Part shown: positions 26,560-35,977 of the stretch, piece after piece
Layout: each line of letters begins with the position of its first letter
Position numbering within the stretch: the first letter of the stretch is position 1
NCBI RefSeq assembly: GCF_023035875.1
Contig: NZ_CP075379.1
Span: 558,001 to 622,000 of the forward strand
Source: Borrelia puertoricensis
GTDB taxonomy: Bacteria; Spirochaetota; Spirochaetia; Borreliales; Borreliaceae
Direction: 5' to 3'
Length of the DNA stretch: 64,000 bases
Made by a program: the position numbers and the translations under genes
Notes under the pieces: model-generated
Databases searched by the model: none
Told to the model about the DNA's origin: nothing
The model's input: the letters and a program-made list of their open reading frames with translations, nothing else

Positions 26560-27051
26560 AAGTTTTTTTCCTTTATTATAAAATTTAATATAAATTTTAA
26601 TTCTGGATTGATGTAATTCAATAAGTTTATAATAAAGAGAAAGTTTTTCTTATTATTTATTGTTTATCCAATTGTTGTCTATACTCAAGTCATCCTTTTA
26701 TGGGATAATTGTTATTATTTGACTAATAAGAGTGAATTTTAGGTTTAGTAATTTATTACCATTGTGAAAGTTTGATTATGGTTTTGCTTAGATTGTTTCA
26801 AATGTTCTTTTGTGAGTATTGTTTATAGAAACCAAGTTATCAGGTATTATTATTTTTAGTAACTTACCAGTGATGAACATTTATATTTTTATTTATATTA
26901 TGTATTATGTTTGAACATTGTTTTATATTTGTTTAGTATTGAAATTTTTGATTTATAATTGATACATGAGAATATATGAGATATGTGAATTTTGAATAAG
27001 ACTTATGGAGTATTCTATTTGTATTATTAGTTATATTATTAAGAGGCATTT
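26560..27051. other. Intergenic between exported-protein cluster and chemotaxis operon
   Basis: 492 bases of AT-rich DNA between divergent genes, the longest non-coding stretch apart from the MATE pseudogene. It holds promoters for both sides. A TATAAT at 26954-26959 could serve cheW (leader about 85 bases), but its -35 is poor. No ORF, tRNA or clear hairpin seen. It could contain the remains of a lost gene, but nothing readable is left. Confidence 0.55.
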
Positions 27052-27588
27052 ATGGAATTAGAAACCGATTTACAGGGTACATTAAATCAGTATCTTTTGT
27101 TTAGTTTAGATGAGCTTTATGCGATTGAAATTAAATATGTTGTTGAAGTCTTAGAGTATACTAAAATCTCAAAAATACCAAGAACTCCTGATTATATGGC
27201 AGGGATAATCAATAATAGAGGAAAAATAGTTCCAGTAATTGATATTAGAAAGCAATTTGGTATGCAGGATCGTAGAGTTAGTGATGATGGGCTTAAGAAA
27301 AAAGACGTTGATATTTCAAATATCATCATATTAAATTTGATATATGAAGGTGATGAATTGAATCTTGGAATTTTGGTAGATTATGTTAATGAGGTTCTTG
27401 AGCTAAGTTTATCTGATATTGATGAGGCTCCAAAGATTGGTACGAGATTTAATTCGAGGTTTATATCTGGAATTGGTAAGCGTAATAATAAATTTATTAT
27501 TATTCTTGACGTAGAGAATCTGTTTGATATTAAAGAACTTGCCAGTTTTAAAAACACTACAATATATGATCCTGATTGTGATCAATAG
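27052..27588 (+). CDS. cheW2: CheW-like chemotaxis coupling protein
   Basis: 178 residues. CheW fold: QYLLFSLDELYAIEIKYVVE, IPRTPDYMAGIINNRGKIVP followed by VIDIRKQFG, and LGILVDYVNEVLELSLSDID. Links receptors to CheA in the cytoplasm. First gene of a run cheW, STAS, cheA, cheB, receptor-like, cheY, all plus strand. AAGAGG before the ATG. Symbol number from memory of the Borrelia che operon. Confidence 0.92.
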   Translation: MELETDLQGTLNQYLLFSLDELYAIEIKYVVEVLEYTKISKIPRTPDYMAGIINNRGKIVPVIDIRKQFGMQDRRVSDDGLKKKDVDISNIIILNLIYEGDELNLGILVDYVNEVLELSLSDIDEAPKIGTRFNSRFISGIGKRNNKFIIILDVENLFDIKELASFKNTTIYDPDCDQ

Positions 27589-27601
27589 GAGTTTACGTGT
27601 T

Positions 27602-27913
27602 ATGATTTATAATCCAGAAGGAGAACTTGTAGTAAACAACATCTTTAAAGTTAAAGAAGATCTTTTAAATATTTTTAAAGAGATGAAAGAAAAAGAGACT
27701 CTGGTAATGAATCTTTCAAATGTAGAGAAAATAGATGTTACTTTTATACAAATTTTGTATGCTTCCAATAAATATGCTAAAGATAGAAACTTATTTATAA
27801 AGATAGAATATCCATCGGATGAGGTTTTAAGTTTATTGATATATGGTGGATTTTTAAATGATATTGAAGATATTGATCACTTAGATTTAGGCCTTAATTT
27901 AATTGAATTTTAG
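27602..27913 (+). CDS. STAS-domain protein in the chemotaxis operon
   Basis: 103 residues from ATG at 27602, with AGGAGT about nine bases upstream; the frame is open further into cheW, but that is overlap. It reads as a STAS (anti-sigma-factor antagonist type) domain: MIYNPEGELVVNNIFKVKED, VMNLSNVEKIDVTFIQILYA. Classic SpoIIAA-type proteins have DSSG at the phosphorylation loop; here it is DVTF, so Thr could replace Ser or phosphorylation may be lost. Its role beside CheA is not known to me. Confidence 0.8.
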   Translation: MIYNPEGELVVNNIFKVKEDLLNIFKEMKEKETLVMNLSNVEKIDVTFIQILYASNKYAKDRNLFIKIEYPSDEVLSLLIYGGFLNDIEDIDHLDLGLNLIEF

Positions 27914-27936
27914 TTTTATGTATTTAAGGGCAATTT

Positions 27937-30090
27937 ATGAATAGTAGTGATATGATAGATAAATTTAAAGATTCTTTTAAAGAGGAGTCTATAGAAAATA
28001 TTTCAGATATTGAGCATGCACTTCTTAATATTGAGTTTGAATCAGGAAGAGAGGTTATCAATTCTATTTTTAGAAATTTTCATACAATTAAAGGTAGTGC
28101 AGGAATGTTTGGTTTTAATTTAACAGCTTCTCTTGTGCATGAAATAGAAACTGTTCTTGATCCTATGAAGGAAGGTTCTGATGGATTTAATCAGGATACT
28201 GTTGATGCTACTTTAATGGCAGTTGATTTTATTCGTGAACTAATTGAAGGAGATGAAGCTATTGATGAGAGTGCATATAAAAATCGTGAAAAAATTCTGA
28301 TAGATACAATCAAAAAAGGATTTGGACTGGGTGTTTATGTCGGGTTAAATACTGATTCAGTTTTAAGTTCTACTGAGGAAGATCGGATAAGTTTATCTAA
28401 TGATTTGGATTCACAAGGAGTTCTCTTGGATTCATCTTTGGAGCAAGGTAAATTTGAGGATGAAGCTTTAAATGTTGAGACTAAAATTTATAAAATTCTT
28501 TTCTCGCCTTCAAGGGGGATTTTATTTCATGGTCATAAACCTATCAATTTTTTAAAAAAATTATTAGATTTAGGAAATGGACAAGTTAGGGCTAGGGTGA
28601 AAAACATTCCTGACTTGGAATTAATGTCTCCTGATAATGTTTATGTTGAGTGGGAAGTCAAGCTAGAGACAGAAGAGAATAAAAGTTCTATAGAAGATAT
28701 TTTTATATTTTTGGATGGACAGTCAAAATTTGTTGTTGAAGAAGTTGATTCATCTTATGATATATCTGAAGCCTTTGAGCTTGATTCCTTAGTAAATAAT
28801 TTAGATAAAGGTGTTGATGAAGTCTGCTCTAAAGAAAAACAGAATTCATCAAAAACAGAAGAGATATGTAATAAAACGGCTCTTAAGGGTGGAGCTAGTT
28901 TTAATGATGATACTGCTAAGAATAAAGTAAACATTGCAAGTATTAAGGTTAATTCAAAAAAATTGGATCATTTGGTTAATCTTGTTGGTGAACTTGTTAC
29001 GATTCAGTCTAAGCTTGCAAAAGAAGCTGAGAGTAGTAATAATAATATTTTAAATTCAATTTCAGCTGAATTTTCTTTGCTTATTAATGAGCTTAGAGAT
29101 TATACTACAGGACTTAGAACAGTTCCTATTGAGATTTTATTTGTAAAATTTCAAAGAATAGTTAAAGATTTATCTGCTCAGCTTGGCAAATCAATTCGTT
29201 ATCATGCACAAGGTGGTGATACTGTTCTTGATAAAAGTATTATTGAAAGATTAAATGAACCTTTAGTGCATTTAATAAGGAATGCAATTGATCATGGCAT
29301 TGAACCGTCCGAAGAGAGAATAGAGGCAGGAAAGGATCCGCAAGGTGTCATTAAGCTTTCTGCGCATCAATCAGGTGATTCTGTGATTATTATTATTGAA
29401 GATGATGGTAGAGGACTTAATAAGCATAAAATAATTAAGAGAGCTATAGAGAGATATATAATATCGGAGACTGTTTCAAGAACTTTATCAGATGTGGATA
29501 TTTATAATTTAATTTTTGAACCAGGATTTTCAACAGCTGATGTTGTGACAAATGTATCAGGGCGTGGTGTTGGAATGGATGTTGTTAAAAAACAGGTAGA
29601 GTCTCTTAGAGGAAATGTGATTCTTGAGAGTGAATTTGGTAAATATACTCGCATAAAGTTAATTTTTCCTTTGACTTTGGCAATTATTGAAGGGTGGCTT
29701 GTTAGAGTAAAAGATGAACATTTTATTGTGCCTCTCTCTAGTGTTGAGTCTTGTCTTGAAGCTGATAAATTAATTTCTAAGGTGTATGGGTTTGAAAGTA
29801 ATAGTAATGTTATGAATTATAGAGGAAGCATGATTAGCTTTATACGTTTGCGAGAGTTTTTTGAAATATCTGATGAAAAGAGTGATAGTGAGCATGTTGT
29901 TGTTGTTAATACAAATAGTGGTAAAATAGGAATTGTTGTGGATGAGGTATTAGGACAATATCAGACCGTTATAAAAACTTTAGGTAAAATTTATTCTAAA
30001 GTAGAAGGGGTTTCTGGAGCTACAATACTTGGAGATGGTAGTCTAGCATTAGTAGTTGATATTGATACAATAACTAAGGTTATAAGGTAA
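27937..30090 (+). CDS. cheA1: Chemotaxis histidine kinase CheA
   Basis: 717 residues. HPt domain at 1-120 with the phospho-His in FHTIKGSAGMFGF; a CheY/CheX-binding region (about 180-270); dimerisation helices (VNLVGELVTIQSKLAKEAES, LRDYTTGLRTVPIEILF); ATPase with N box HLIRNAIDHGIEPSEER, G1 EDDGRGLN and G2 SGRGVGMDVV; C-terminal CheW-like domain (GWLVRVKDEHFIVPLSSVES). Complete. Phosphorylates CheY and CheB in response to receptors. Located 23 bases after the STAS gene. Confidence 0.96.
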   Translation: MNSSDMIDKFKDSFKEESIENISDIEHALLNIEFESGREVINSIFRNFHTIKGSAGMFGFNLTASLVHEIETVLDPMKEGSDGFNQDTVDATLMAVDFIRELIEGDEAIDESAYKNREKILIDTIKKGFGLGVYVGLNTDSVLSSTEEDRISLSNDLDSQGVLLDSSLEQGKFEDEALNVETKIYKILFSPSRGILFHGHKPINFLKKLLDLGNGQVRARVKNIPDLELMSPDNVYVEWEVKLETEENKSSIEDIFIFLDGQSKFVVEEVDSSYDISEAFELDSLVNNLDKGVDEVCSKEKQNSSKTEEICNKTALKGGASFNDDTAKNKVNIASIKVNSKKLDHLVNLVGELVTIQSKLAKEAESSNNNILNSISAEFSLLINELRDYTTGLRTVPIEILFVKFQRIVKDLSAQLGKSIRYHAQGGDTVLDKSIIERLNEPLVHLIRNAIDHGIEPSEERIEAGKDPQGVIKLSAHQSGDSVIIIIEDDGRGLNKHKIIKRAIERYIISETVSRTLSDVDIYNLIFEPGFSTADVVTNVSGRGVGMDVVKKQVESLRGNVILESEFGKYTRIKLIFPLTLAIIEGWLVRVKDEHFIVPLSSVESCLEADKLISKVYGFESNSNVMNYRGSMISFIRLREFFEISDEKSDSEHVVVVNTNSGKIGIVVDEVLGQYQTVIKTLGKIYSKVEGVSGATILGDGSLALVVDIDTITKVIR

Positions 30091-30123
30091 TATTCTTTAA
30101 CATAATATATTTGGGCTTTTATA

Positions 30124-31275
30124 ATGAAAATATTGATAATTGATATTCAAGGTCTGATAAGACAGGTTTTTGTTAGGACTTTTTCTAAGGATATGAATGT
30201 TGAAATATTAAATCCAGGTTCTAATTCTTTAAACCTTATTAATGTTTTTTTACAAAAATTCCCCGATTTAGTTATTGTTGATGAAAATGCTGCCAAGTCT
30301 CATTTTGGGAATGCGCTTAGTAATGTTCTTAATAATATTTCACTTCCTGTTATTTTTATAGCAGAAGATGAAGTTTATCCAAAATTTGGTTTTCTTGAAT
30401 CTAAGAGAGATAAAATTAAACTAATAATAAATAAACTTAATTTTAAACTTACAGTTAATTTATTTAGAAGTGATTATTTGGATTTAATAAAATCTGAGAT
30501 CAAGAAACTGGCTGGTAATAAATTTATTGCTTCTTTTGAGACTAAGAGAATAAAAGCCCCTGATTCTTTTGTTAAGTTTGAGAGTAAAAAATCTGAAGGC
30601 AGTATTTCTGGTATAACAAAAAGCTATAAGGTTGCCGATGTTATTAATGTTGCTCCTAAGAATGATCCAGATGTTATTCTGAAATATCAAGGTGTTATTA
30701 ATAAAAATAAAACCGGAAAAGTTATTTTTGTTGGTTCTTCAACTGGTGGTACTGAGGCTTTAAGAGTATTTTTAAAGTTTTTTAAAAGAGACTCGCCCCC
30801 AATTGTTATTGTTCAGCATATGCCAGGGGGGTTTACAACATCTTTTGCAAAGAGTTTGAATAATGAGCTTGAAATTGATGTAAAAGAGGCTGAAGATGGA
30901 GATATTTTAAGGCCTGGTCTTGTAATAATTGCCAATGGTCATTATCATTTAATTGTGAAGTATGCTAATGGGAACTATTTTGTTAATTTGTTAGATGGTC
31001 CTTTAGTTAGTAGACATAAGCCTTCTGTTAATGTTTTGTTTCGTTCCGCTGCTATGTATGCAGGGGAAAATGCTATTGGAGTTATGCTTACGGGAATGGG
31101 AGATGATGGTGCTTGTTGTATGCTTGAGATGAAGAGAAGTGGCGCATATAACATTGCTCAAGATCAGGTAACGTCTGTGGTATTTGGAATGCCTATGGAG
31201 GCAATAAAAATAGGTGCTGTAGATAAGGTTCTTCCTTTAAATAAAATATCTGAATATATTTTAAGGAGATCTTAA
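30124..31275 (+). CDS. cheB2: Chemotaxis methylesterase CheB with a degenerate receiver
   Basis: 383 residues. The C-terminal methylesterase is intact: FVGSSTGGTEALRVF (catalytic Ser), IVQHMPGGFTTSFAKSL (His), MLTGMGDDGA (Asp). Removes methyl groups from receptors. The N-terminal receiver looks decayed: the acidic pair is reduced (ILIIDIQG), a phospho-acceptor-like Asp remains in LVIVDENA, but the Thr is Ala (VIFIAED) and no KP motif is clear. It shares one base with the next gene (TAATG). Confidence 0.9.
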   Translation: MKILIIDIQGLIRQVFVRTFSKDMNVEILNPGSNSLNLINVFLQKFPDLVIVDENAAKSHFGNALSNVLNNISLPVIFIAEDEVYPKFGFLESKRDKIKLIINKLNFKLTVNLFRSDYLDLIKSEIKKLAGNKFIASFETKRIKAPDSFVKFESKKSEGSISGITKSYKVADVINVAPKNDPDVILKYQGVINKNKTGKVIFVGSSTGGTEALRVFLKFFKRDSPPIVIVQHMPGGFTTSFAKSLNNELEIDVKEAEDGDILRPGLVIIANGHYHLIVKYANGNYFVNLLDGPLVSRHKPSVNVLFRSAAMYAGENAIGVMLTGMGDDGACCMLEMKRSGAYNIAQDQVTSVVFGMPMEAIKIGAVDKVLPLNKISEYILRRS

Positions 31276-33047
31276 TGGAAGATGATGTTAAATTTCTGGA
31301 TATTGATCCGCATATTAATAAATTATTTGTTGAACTTGAGGTTTTTGATAGTCATTCAAGGCAAGTTTATGCCAGTTTAAGTAAATCAATTCCTAAATTA
31401 ATAGAAAAACTTTCTAAAGATATTAAAGATTTATCTTTTAATATTGGGTTTATTTCTAATCTTGATATTGATAATGATTATTCTTTGAATAACTTTATCT
31501 CTAAAGTAATAAGGGTATTGAATGATTTTGTATCTTATTTTAATTCTTCAACCGAATTGCTTGAAGTACAGTTTAGCGTTATAAGAGATAAGGTTAAAGA
31601 TATAGAGATTCTTGAAGATGTAATTGAAAAGATGAAGAGAAGTTCTATTGATATGGAAATAATGTCGATTAATACATTGACTGTTGCTATGAGGGCTGGG
31701 AGAGCAGGAGGTGCTTTTTCTTATATTACAAATGAGATTAAGACTTTAACTCAATCTATGATTAAGCAAGCAGACCAGCTAACTAGTAGGGGTAGGGATA
31801 TTAAAGTTGGACTTGATCGTGCTAAGGATCAGGTGCTTGAAAATAATACGGCTGAGAATAAAATTCTTGAGGAATTTAAAGATAATTTGATTAAAAATAT
31901 AGATGAGTTTTCAGGGGGTATTGGCGAAGTTATTGCTTTTTATGATAATGTATTAAGTATACTTAGTGAGTTTAAATTTAAGTTTGTAAATGCTGTGTCT
32001 TATCTTCAGTTTCAAGATAGGCTTACTCAGTCTTTGTATCATCTAAATATTATGTATTCAAGCATTGATGTTTTTAAGTTTAGAGATATAAGTGAGGTTC
32101 AGAAGTTAAAAGTCTTATCTGTTTTTACAAATTCATCCAGAATGATAGTTGAAGATGTTATTGCTAAGTTGGATGAAAATTTGATGGCTTTTGAAGAATT
32201 TATTGACACATCGATTTCTTCTATGCAGGTCATTAATGATTTAAAGTCAGATAATTCTTCATATATTGATATTTCAAGATCAGTTGAATCTTTTTCCGTG
32301 ATTTTATCGAATTTACTTAAAAGGATTGATGATGTTGAAAAAAATAATTCTAATTTTTTAAATCTTTATTATGAACAGATTAAGCTTGTTAAATCTTTGG
32401 AATTAATGTTTTCGAATATTTCAGCTATCTCTTCTAGGTTTCAAAATATTAATATAGCTTCCAAAATAGAGGTTGTAAAGAGAGTTGAACTTGATGATAT
32501 GGAAGGTAATATTTCTGAAATGTCAAAAATTATTAGTGATATTGAGCTAAATATTACCAAAGGACGAGAGTTTTTGTCCCAAATAATATTTTTCTTTGAA
32601 AAAGTTGTGAAAGATTGTGATAATAGATTTTATCTTGAGAGAAATTATTTTAACAAATTTAAAAAGCTTTTTATGGAAATAAAGAATAATATTTTTGAGA
32701 TAAAAAAGATTGCTCTTGATCAGGTATTATCCTATGAAATCTTTCCAGTTGATTTTTTAGAAATATTTGAAGAAGTAAAGTTAGGTATTCATAATATTAA
32801 GAATTTGAGAATGGATCTTTTAAATCTTGAAAGGACTTTAATGGAAATGGACAATGATATTAATAGTACTCTTGATTTAGAGTTATTGAAAAATGGTCTT
32901 AAGTGTGTTGAAATTGAAGATAAAGAATTTATTCGCAGAATTGCTAATAGGTTTACTTTGTTTGTTCATAAAAAATATTTATTGTCTCTTATCGAGGATG
33001 AAAAGGACGTTCATTCATTTGATGAGGGTAGTGTAATTTTATTCTAA
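31275..33047 (+). CDS. Soluble receptor-like coiled-coil protein with CheZ-like motif
   Basis: 590 residues, mostly helical with no membrane segment. Residues about 125-165 (SINTLTVAMRAGRAGGAFSY then ITNEIKTLTQSM) resemble the signalling hairpin of methyl-accepting proteins (NLLALNAAIEAARAGE...VVADEVRxLA) in degenerate form. At 244-253 the sequence LQFQDRLTQS contains D248 and Q252 in the spacing DxxxQ of the CheZ phosphatase (FQDLTGQ). So it may couple to the array, dephosphorylate CheY, or both; this is inference. Located between cheB and cheY. Confidence 0.75.
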   Translation: MEDDVKFLDIDPHINKLFVELEVFDSHSRQVYASLSKSIPKLIEKLSKDIKDLSFNIGFISNLDIDNDYSLNNFISKVIRVLNDFVSYFNSSTELLEVQFSVIRDKVKDIEILEDVIEKMKRSSIDMEIMSINTLTVAMRAGRAGGAFSYITNEIKTLTQSMIKQADQLTSRGRDIKVGLDRAKDQVLENNTAENKILEEFKDNLIKNIDEFSGGIGEVIAFYDNVLSILSEFKFKFVNAVSYLQFQDRLTQSLYHLNIMYSSIDVFKFRDISEVQKLKVLSVFTNSSRMIVEDVIAKLDENLMAFEEFIDTSISSMQVINDLKSDNSSYIDISRSVESFSVILSNLLKRIDDVEKNNSNFLNLYYEQIKLVKSLELMFSNISAISSRFQNINIASKIEVVKRVELDDMEGNISEMSKIISDIELNITKGREFLSQIIFFFEKVVKDCDNRFYLERNYFNKFKKLFMEIKNNIFEIKKIALDQVLSYEIFPVDFLEIFEEVKLGIHNIKNLRMDLLNLERTLMEMDNDINSTLDLELLKNGLKCVEIEDKEFIRRIANRFTLFVHKKYLLSLIEDEKDVHSFDEGSVILF

Positions 33048-33084
33048 CTTTTGTATACTTTTTATGTGGTTTTAGGAGCGTTAC

Positions 33085-33459
33085 ATGCAAAAAAGGATTT
33101 TGGTTATAGATGACAATAGAGCTATTAGGCAAAGTGTTGCTTACATTTTAGAGCAGAATGGTTTTGGAGTTTCTGAGGCCCAGGATGGGTTAGAGGGTGT
33201 ATCTAAGTTTAAGGAAGCCGTTGGACAGAGTGATAAAGATTTTGATCTAATTATTACGGATATCAATATGCCTAATTTGGATGGAATAGGGGTAATTAAA
33301 CAGATAAGGGAGTTTGGAAGTTTTGTTCCAATACTTGTTTTAACTACTGAATCTGAGCAGTCAAAAGTTGATGAGGGGCGTAAAGCTGGTGCTACTGGTT
33401 GGCTTGTTAAACCTTTCAATCCCGACACTCTTATGCAGACAATATCAAAAATATTTTAA
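33085..33459 (+). CDS. cheY2: CheY response regulator
   Basis: 124 residues. ILVIDDNRAIRQS (acidic pair), LIITDINMPNLDG (phospho-acceptor Asp), LVLTTESEQ (Thr), WLVKPFNPD (Lys). All receiver residues are kept. Last gene of the che operon beginning with cheW at 27052; target of CheA. Number from memory of the Borrelia map. Confidence 0.93.
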   Translation: MQKRILVIDDNRAIRQSVAYILEQNGFGVSEAQDGLEGVSKFKEAVGQSDKDFDLIITDINMPNLDGIGVIKQIREFGSFVPILVLTTESEQSKVDEGRKAGATGWLVKPFNPDTLMQTISKIF

Positions 33460-33505
33460 CTTTTCTTTTTAAATTGTCTTGCAGTTGTACTAAAGGTTTA
33501 GTTTT

Positions 33506-34849
33506 ATGGATATTAAGTTAGAAAAACAATTTTATTTTCATTTAGGAGAGTTGATAAAATTTAATAGTGTTAACGCTTTTGCTTTAAAAAATAAGCCTTT
33601 TGGGGAACAAATTGATTTATGTTTAGATAAAGTTTTGGAAATAGCTAAAGATATTGGTTTTAAAGTTTATAGGGATCGGGACGGGTATTATGGTTTTGCT
33701 GATATAGGGCAGGGTGATGAACTTATAGGTATTTTGGCCCACATTGATATTGTTGATGCTGGCAATGTGTCTAATTGGCATTCAAATCCTTTTAAACTTG
33801 ATTTTAGAGATGGTAAAATATATGCTAGGGGTGTTCTAGATGATAAAGGGCCTTTGATGGCTGTTCTGTATGCTTTTAAATTATTACTCTTAGAGGGGAT
33901 TTTTTTTAATAAAAGGTTTAGGGTAATTTTTGGAACAGATGAAGAGGTGGCATGGCGTTGTATTGAGCAATATAAAATTAAAGAAGAGATTCCTGATTTT
34001 GCTTTTACACCTGATGGTGATTTTCCTGTTGTTAATGCTGAGAAAGGGTTATTGCAATTCGATGTTATTAGTGATGAGAAATTTTTTATGGATTTTGAGA
34101 TTGGAACTGGATATAATGTGATTCCTGATGAGTGTTCTTTTGAGCTTGGTGATTTTAATAAAGATGATTTTAGAATTTTACTTGACAGTTTTGGTGGTAA
34201 GATTAGATATAAATTTTTTGATAACAATGTTTTAATTCATGGCATTTCTGCTCATGCTTCATTACCCGATCTTGGTGTTAATGTTGCTCCTTATGCATTA
34301 AAGATTATTAAATCTTTAGGTGTAAAAGCCGATTTTGTTAATTTTTTTGAAGATAAGATCAGTTTTACTATTAATGGTGAGAAACTGTTTGGTAAAGTTT
34401 TAGAAGATTCTAAATCTGGACAACTTACTCTTTGCTTGACAAAGGTTAAATTGTCTAAAACATCTAATCAAATTTTATCTTTTGATATGAGATATCCTGT
34501 AAGTTATAGACGAGAAGAACTGGTGGATTTGATAAAAAGAACTTTAAATTTATATTCTTTAGATTATCATGAAGTTTCTTTTCTTGATCCTCTTTATGTT
34601 GATTCTGATTCAAAGTTTATTGAGTCTTTGATTGAAGTTTATAAAGCCTTTACAGGTGAGAGTAATGTTAGTCCTATTGCTATTGGCGGTGCAACTTATT
34701 CCAGAGCTTTAAAAAATTGCGTTGCTTTTGGTCCATTATTTAAAGGCTCAGATAATACAGCTCATAAAACCAATGAATATATTGATGAGAGTGAACTTAT
34801 GAATCTTATTTTAATTTATAAGGATGCTATTAAGGGACTTAATACTTAA
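33506..34849 (+). CDS. M20-family dipeptidase (PepV-like)
   Basis: 447 residues. The two-zinc M20 site is visible: HID in IGILAHIDIVDAG, Asp in ARGVLDDKGPLMAV, Glu-Glu in FGTDEEVAWRCIEQY, Asp in FAFTPDGDFPVVNAEKG, and the late His in DNTAHKTNEY. DGDFPVVNAEKG is typical of the PepV branch, which cleaves dipeptides from imported peptides in the cytoplasm. 46 bases after cheY. A useful enzyme for a parasite that imports oligopeptides. I do not recall a gene here in B. burgdorferi B31, but I am not certain. Confidence 0.85.
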   Translation: MDIKLEKQFYFHLGELIKFNSVNAFALKNKPFGEQIDLCLDKVLEIAKDIGFKVYRDRDGYYGFADIGQGDELIGILAHIDIVDAGNVSNWHSNPFKLDFRDGKIYARGVLDDKGPLMAVLYAFKLLLLEGIFFNKRFRVIFGTDEEVAWRCIEQYKIKEEIPDFAFTPDGDFPVVNAEKGLLQFDVISDEKFFMDFEIGTGYNVIPDECSFELGDFNKDDFRILLDSFGGKIRYKFFDNNVLIHGISAHASLPDLGVNVAPYALKIIKSLGVKADFVNFFEDKISFTINGEKLFGKVLEDSKSGQLTLCLTKVKLSKTSNQILSFDMRYPVSYRREELVDLIKRTLNLYSLDYHEVSFLDPLYVDSDSKFIESLIEVYKAFTGESNVSPIAIGGATYSRALKNCVAFGPLFKGSDNTAHKTNEYIDESELMNLILIYKDAIKGLNT

Positions 34850-34982
34850 GATTTCATCTTTAAAAGATTTAGTATCAATAATTCCGATTCATTTTATTAG
34901 ATTTATTAATATTATTTAGCAGCCGGGTGTCTATTTGTATTCTTTCTTTTGGTAAATATTATTTCTTATTTAAATAAATTAA

Positions 34983-35066
34983 TACCGGTAGTCGGAGTCG
35001 AACCGACACAAGGTTACCCTCATCAGATTTTGAGTCTGACGCGTCTACCAATTCCGCCATACCGGC
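34983..35066 (-). tRNA. tRNA-Leu (anticodon CAA)
   Basis: 84 bases. The acceptor stem GCCGGTA pairs with TACCGGT (first pair G-U) and the discriminator is A. Anticodon stem TCAGA/TCTGA with loop CTCAAAA gives CAA. The long variable arm (GAGGGTAACCTT) marks a class II tRNA, and the T arm is GTCGG-TTCGACT-CCGAC. CCA is not encoded. Confidence 0.95.
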
Positions 35067-35074
35067 AATAGTTT

Positions 35075-35764
35075 TTATTTTACTACAATAGTTCCTAAAA
35101 AATCATCATTTTTATCAAAAACTTTCTTTAAGTTTTGAAGATCAGTTCCATTTAATATGTAAGCTTTGATACCAAGCTTTAGTGCTAGTTTTGTTGCTAT
35201 TGGATCAAACGGTAAATTTGAACCAGGCTCCCAGTTTTTTCCAACAATATTTTGTAGTTCGTTCCAAGTAATATTGCTTAATCCTTTTGCATCATTAAAT
35301 TTTTTTGGATCTTTATCGTAAATTTGATTTACATTGGTTAAATTAATTATTTCATCTGCTTTAAACTTTTCGGCAAACTTTACAGTAATATAATCTGTTG
35401 AAAATCCTGATTTCCATCCTGATGCAATTACTATTTGTCCTTTAAAATGAAAATCCTGAGTTGGATCGCTTATAATATTGTCAATGCAGAGTGGTTGCAT
35501 TGCTTTGCTGATAAGTTTGGCATTTAGTTTGGTTGCCATTATTCCAATCTCATCAAGTTCATGGTTTTTAAACTTAGGATTAATTTGTTTATAAGCATCT
35601 TGATATTCTCTTGCCGTTTTGCCTCCGCCTGTAATTAAGATAATTTTTCTCCTATTATCTTCTTGTACCCATTTGAAAATAAGATTTTTAAGATTTTTAA
35701 TATATTCTATGTTGATTTTGTCAGGATTAATTATTCCACCTCCAAGGCTAATTATTTTCAGCAT
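35075..35764 (-). CDS. pyrH: UMP kinase, archaeal-type
   Basis: 229 residues, amino-acid-kinase fold. ISLGGGIINPDKIN, ILITGGGKTAREYQDAY, IVIASGWKSGFSTDYITVKF, NQIYDKDPKKF. The segment order and short length resemble the archaeal and spirochaete branch rather than the E. coli type. Phosphorylates UMP to UDP. AAGGAG before the ATG. On the minus strand just upstream of tRNA-Leu, with only eight bases between them, so the two may be co-transcribed. Confidence 0.9.
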   Translation of the reverse strand: MLKIISLGGGIINPDKINIEYIKNLKNLIFKWVQEDNRRKIILITGGGKTAREYQDAYKQINPKFKNHELDEIGIMATKLNAKLISKAMQPLCIDNIISDPTQDFHFKGQIVIASGWKSGFSTDYITVKFAEKFKADEIINLTNVNQIYDKDPKKFNDAKGLSNITWNELQNIVGKNWEPGSNLPFDPIATKLALKLGIKAYILNGTDLQNLKKVFDKNDDFLGTIVVK

Positions 35765-35977
35765 TTAAACTCCTTATTATTTGAGTCGATTATCTTTTTA
35801 TTTAATTTGTATTATATAGTATTTATATCTAATTTGTTGGAAAATATATTTAAAATCATGTAAGCTTATTAACTATACTATGCAATATTTCCTTATGTCT
35901 TATAATTAAGAATATTTAGTATATTTAGTTATTAATCCAGACTTTTTGTTAAGATTGGTATTTATTTGGAGGGTTTT

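Noticed and set aside
26560-27051. Possible small RNA or riboswitch in the long gap before cheW
   Set aside because: No conserved motif or stable stem recognised by eye.
33688-34227. Open frame of 179 codons antisense to the dipeptidase
   Set aside because: Shadow ORF opposite conserved zinc-site coding sequence.
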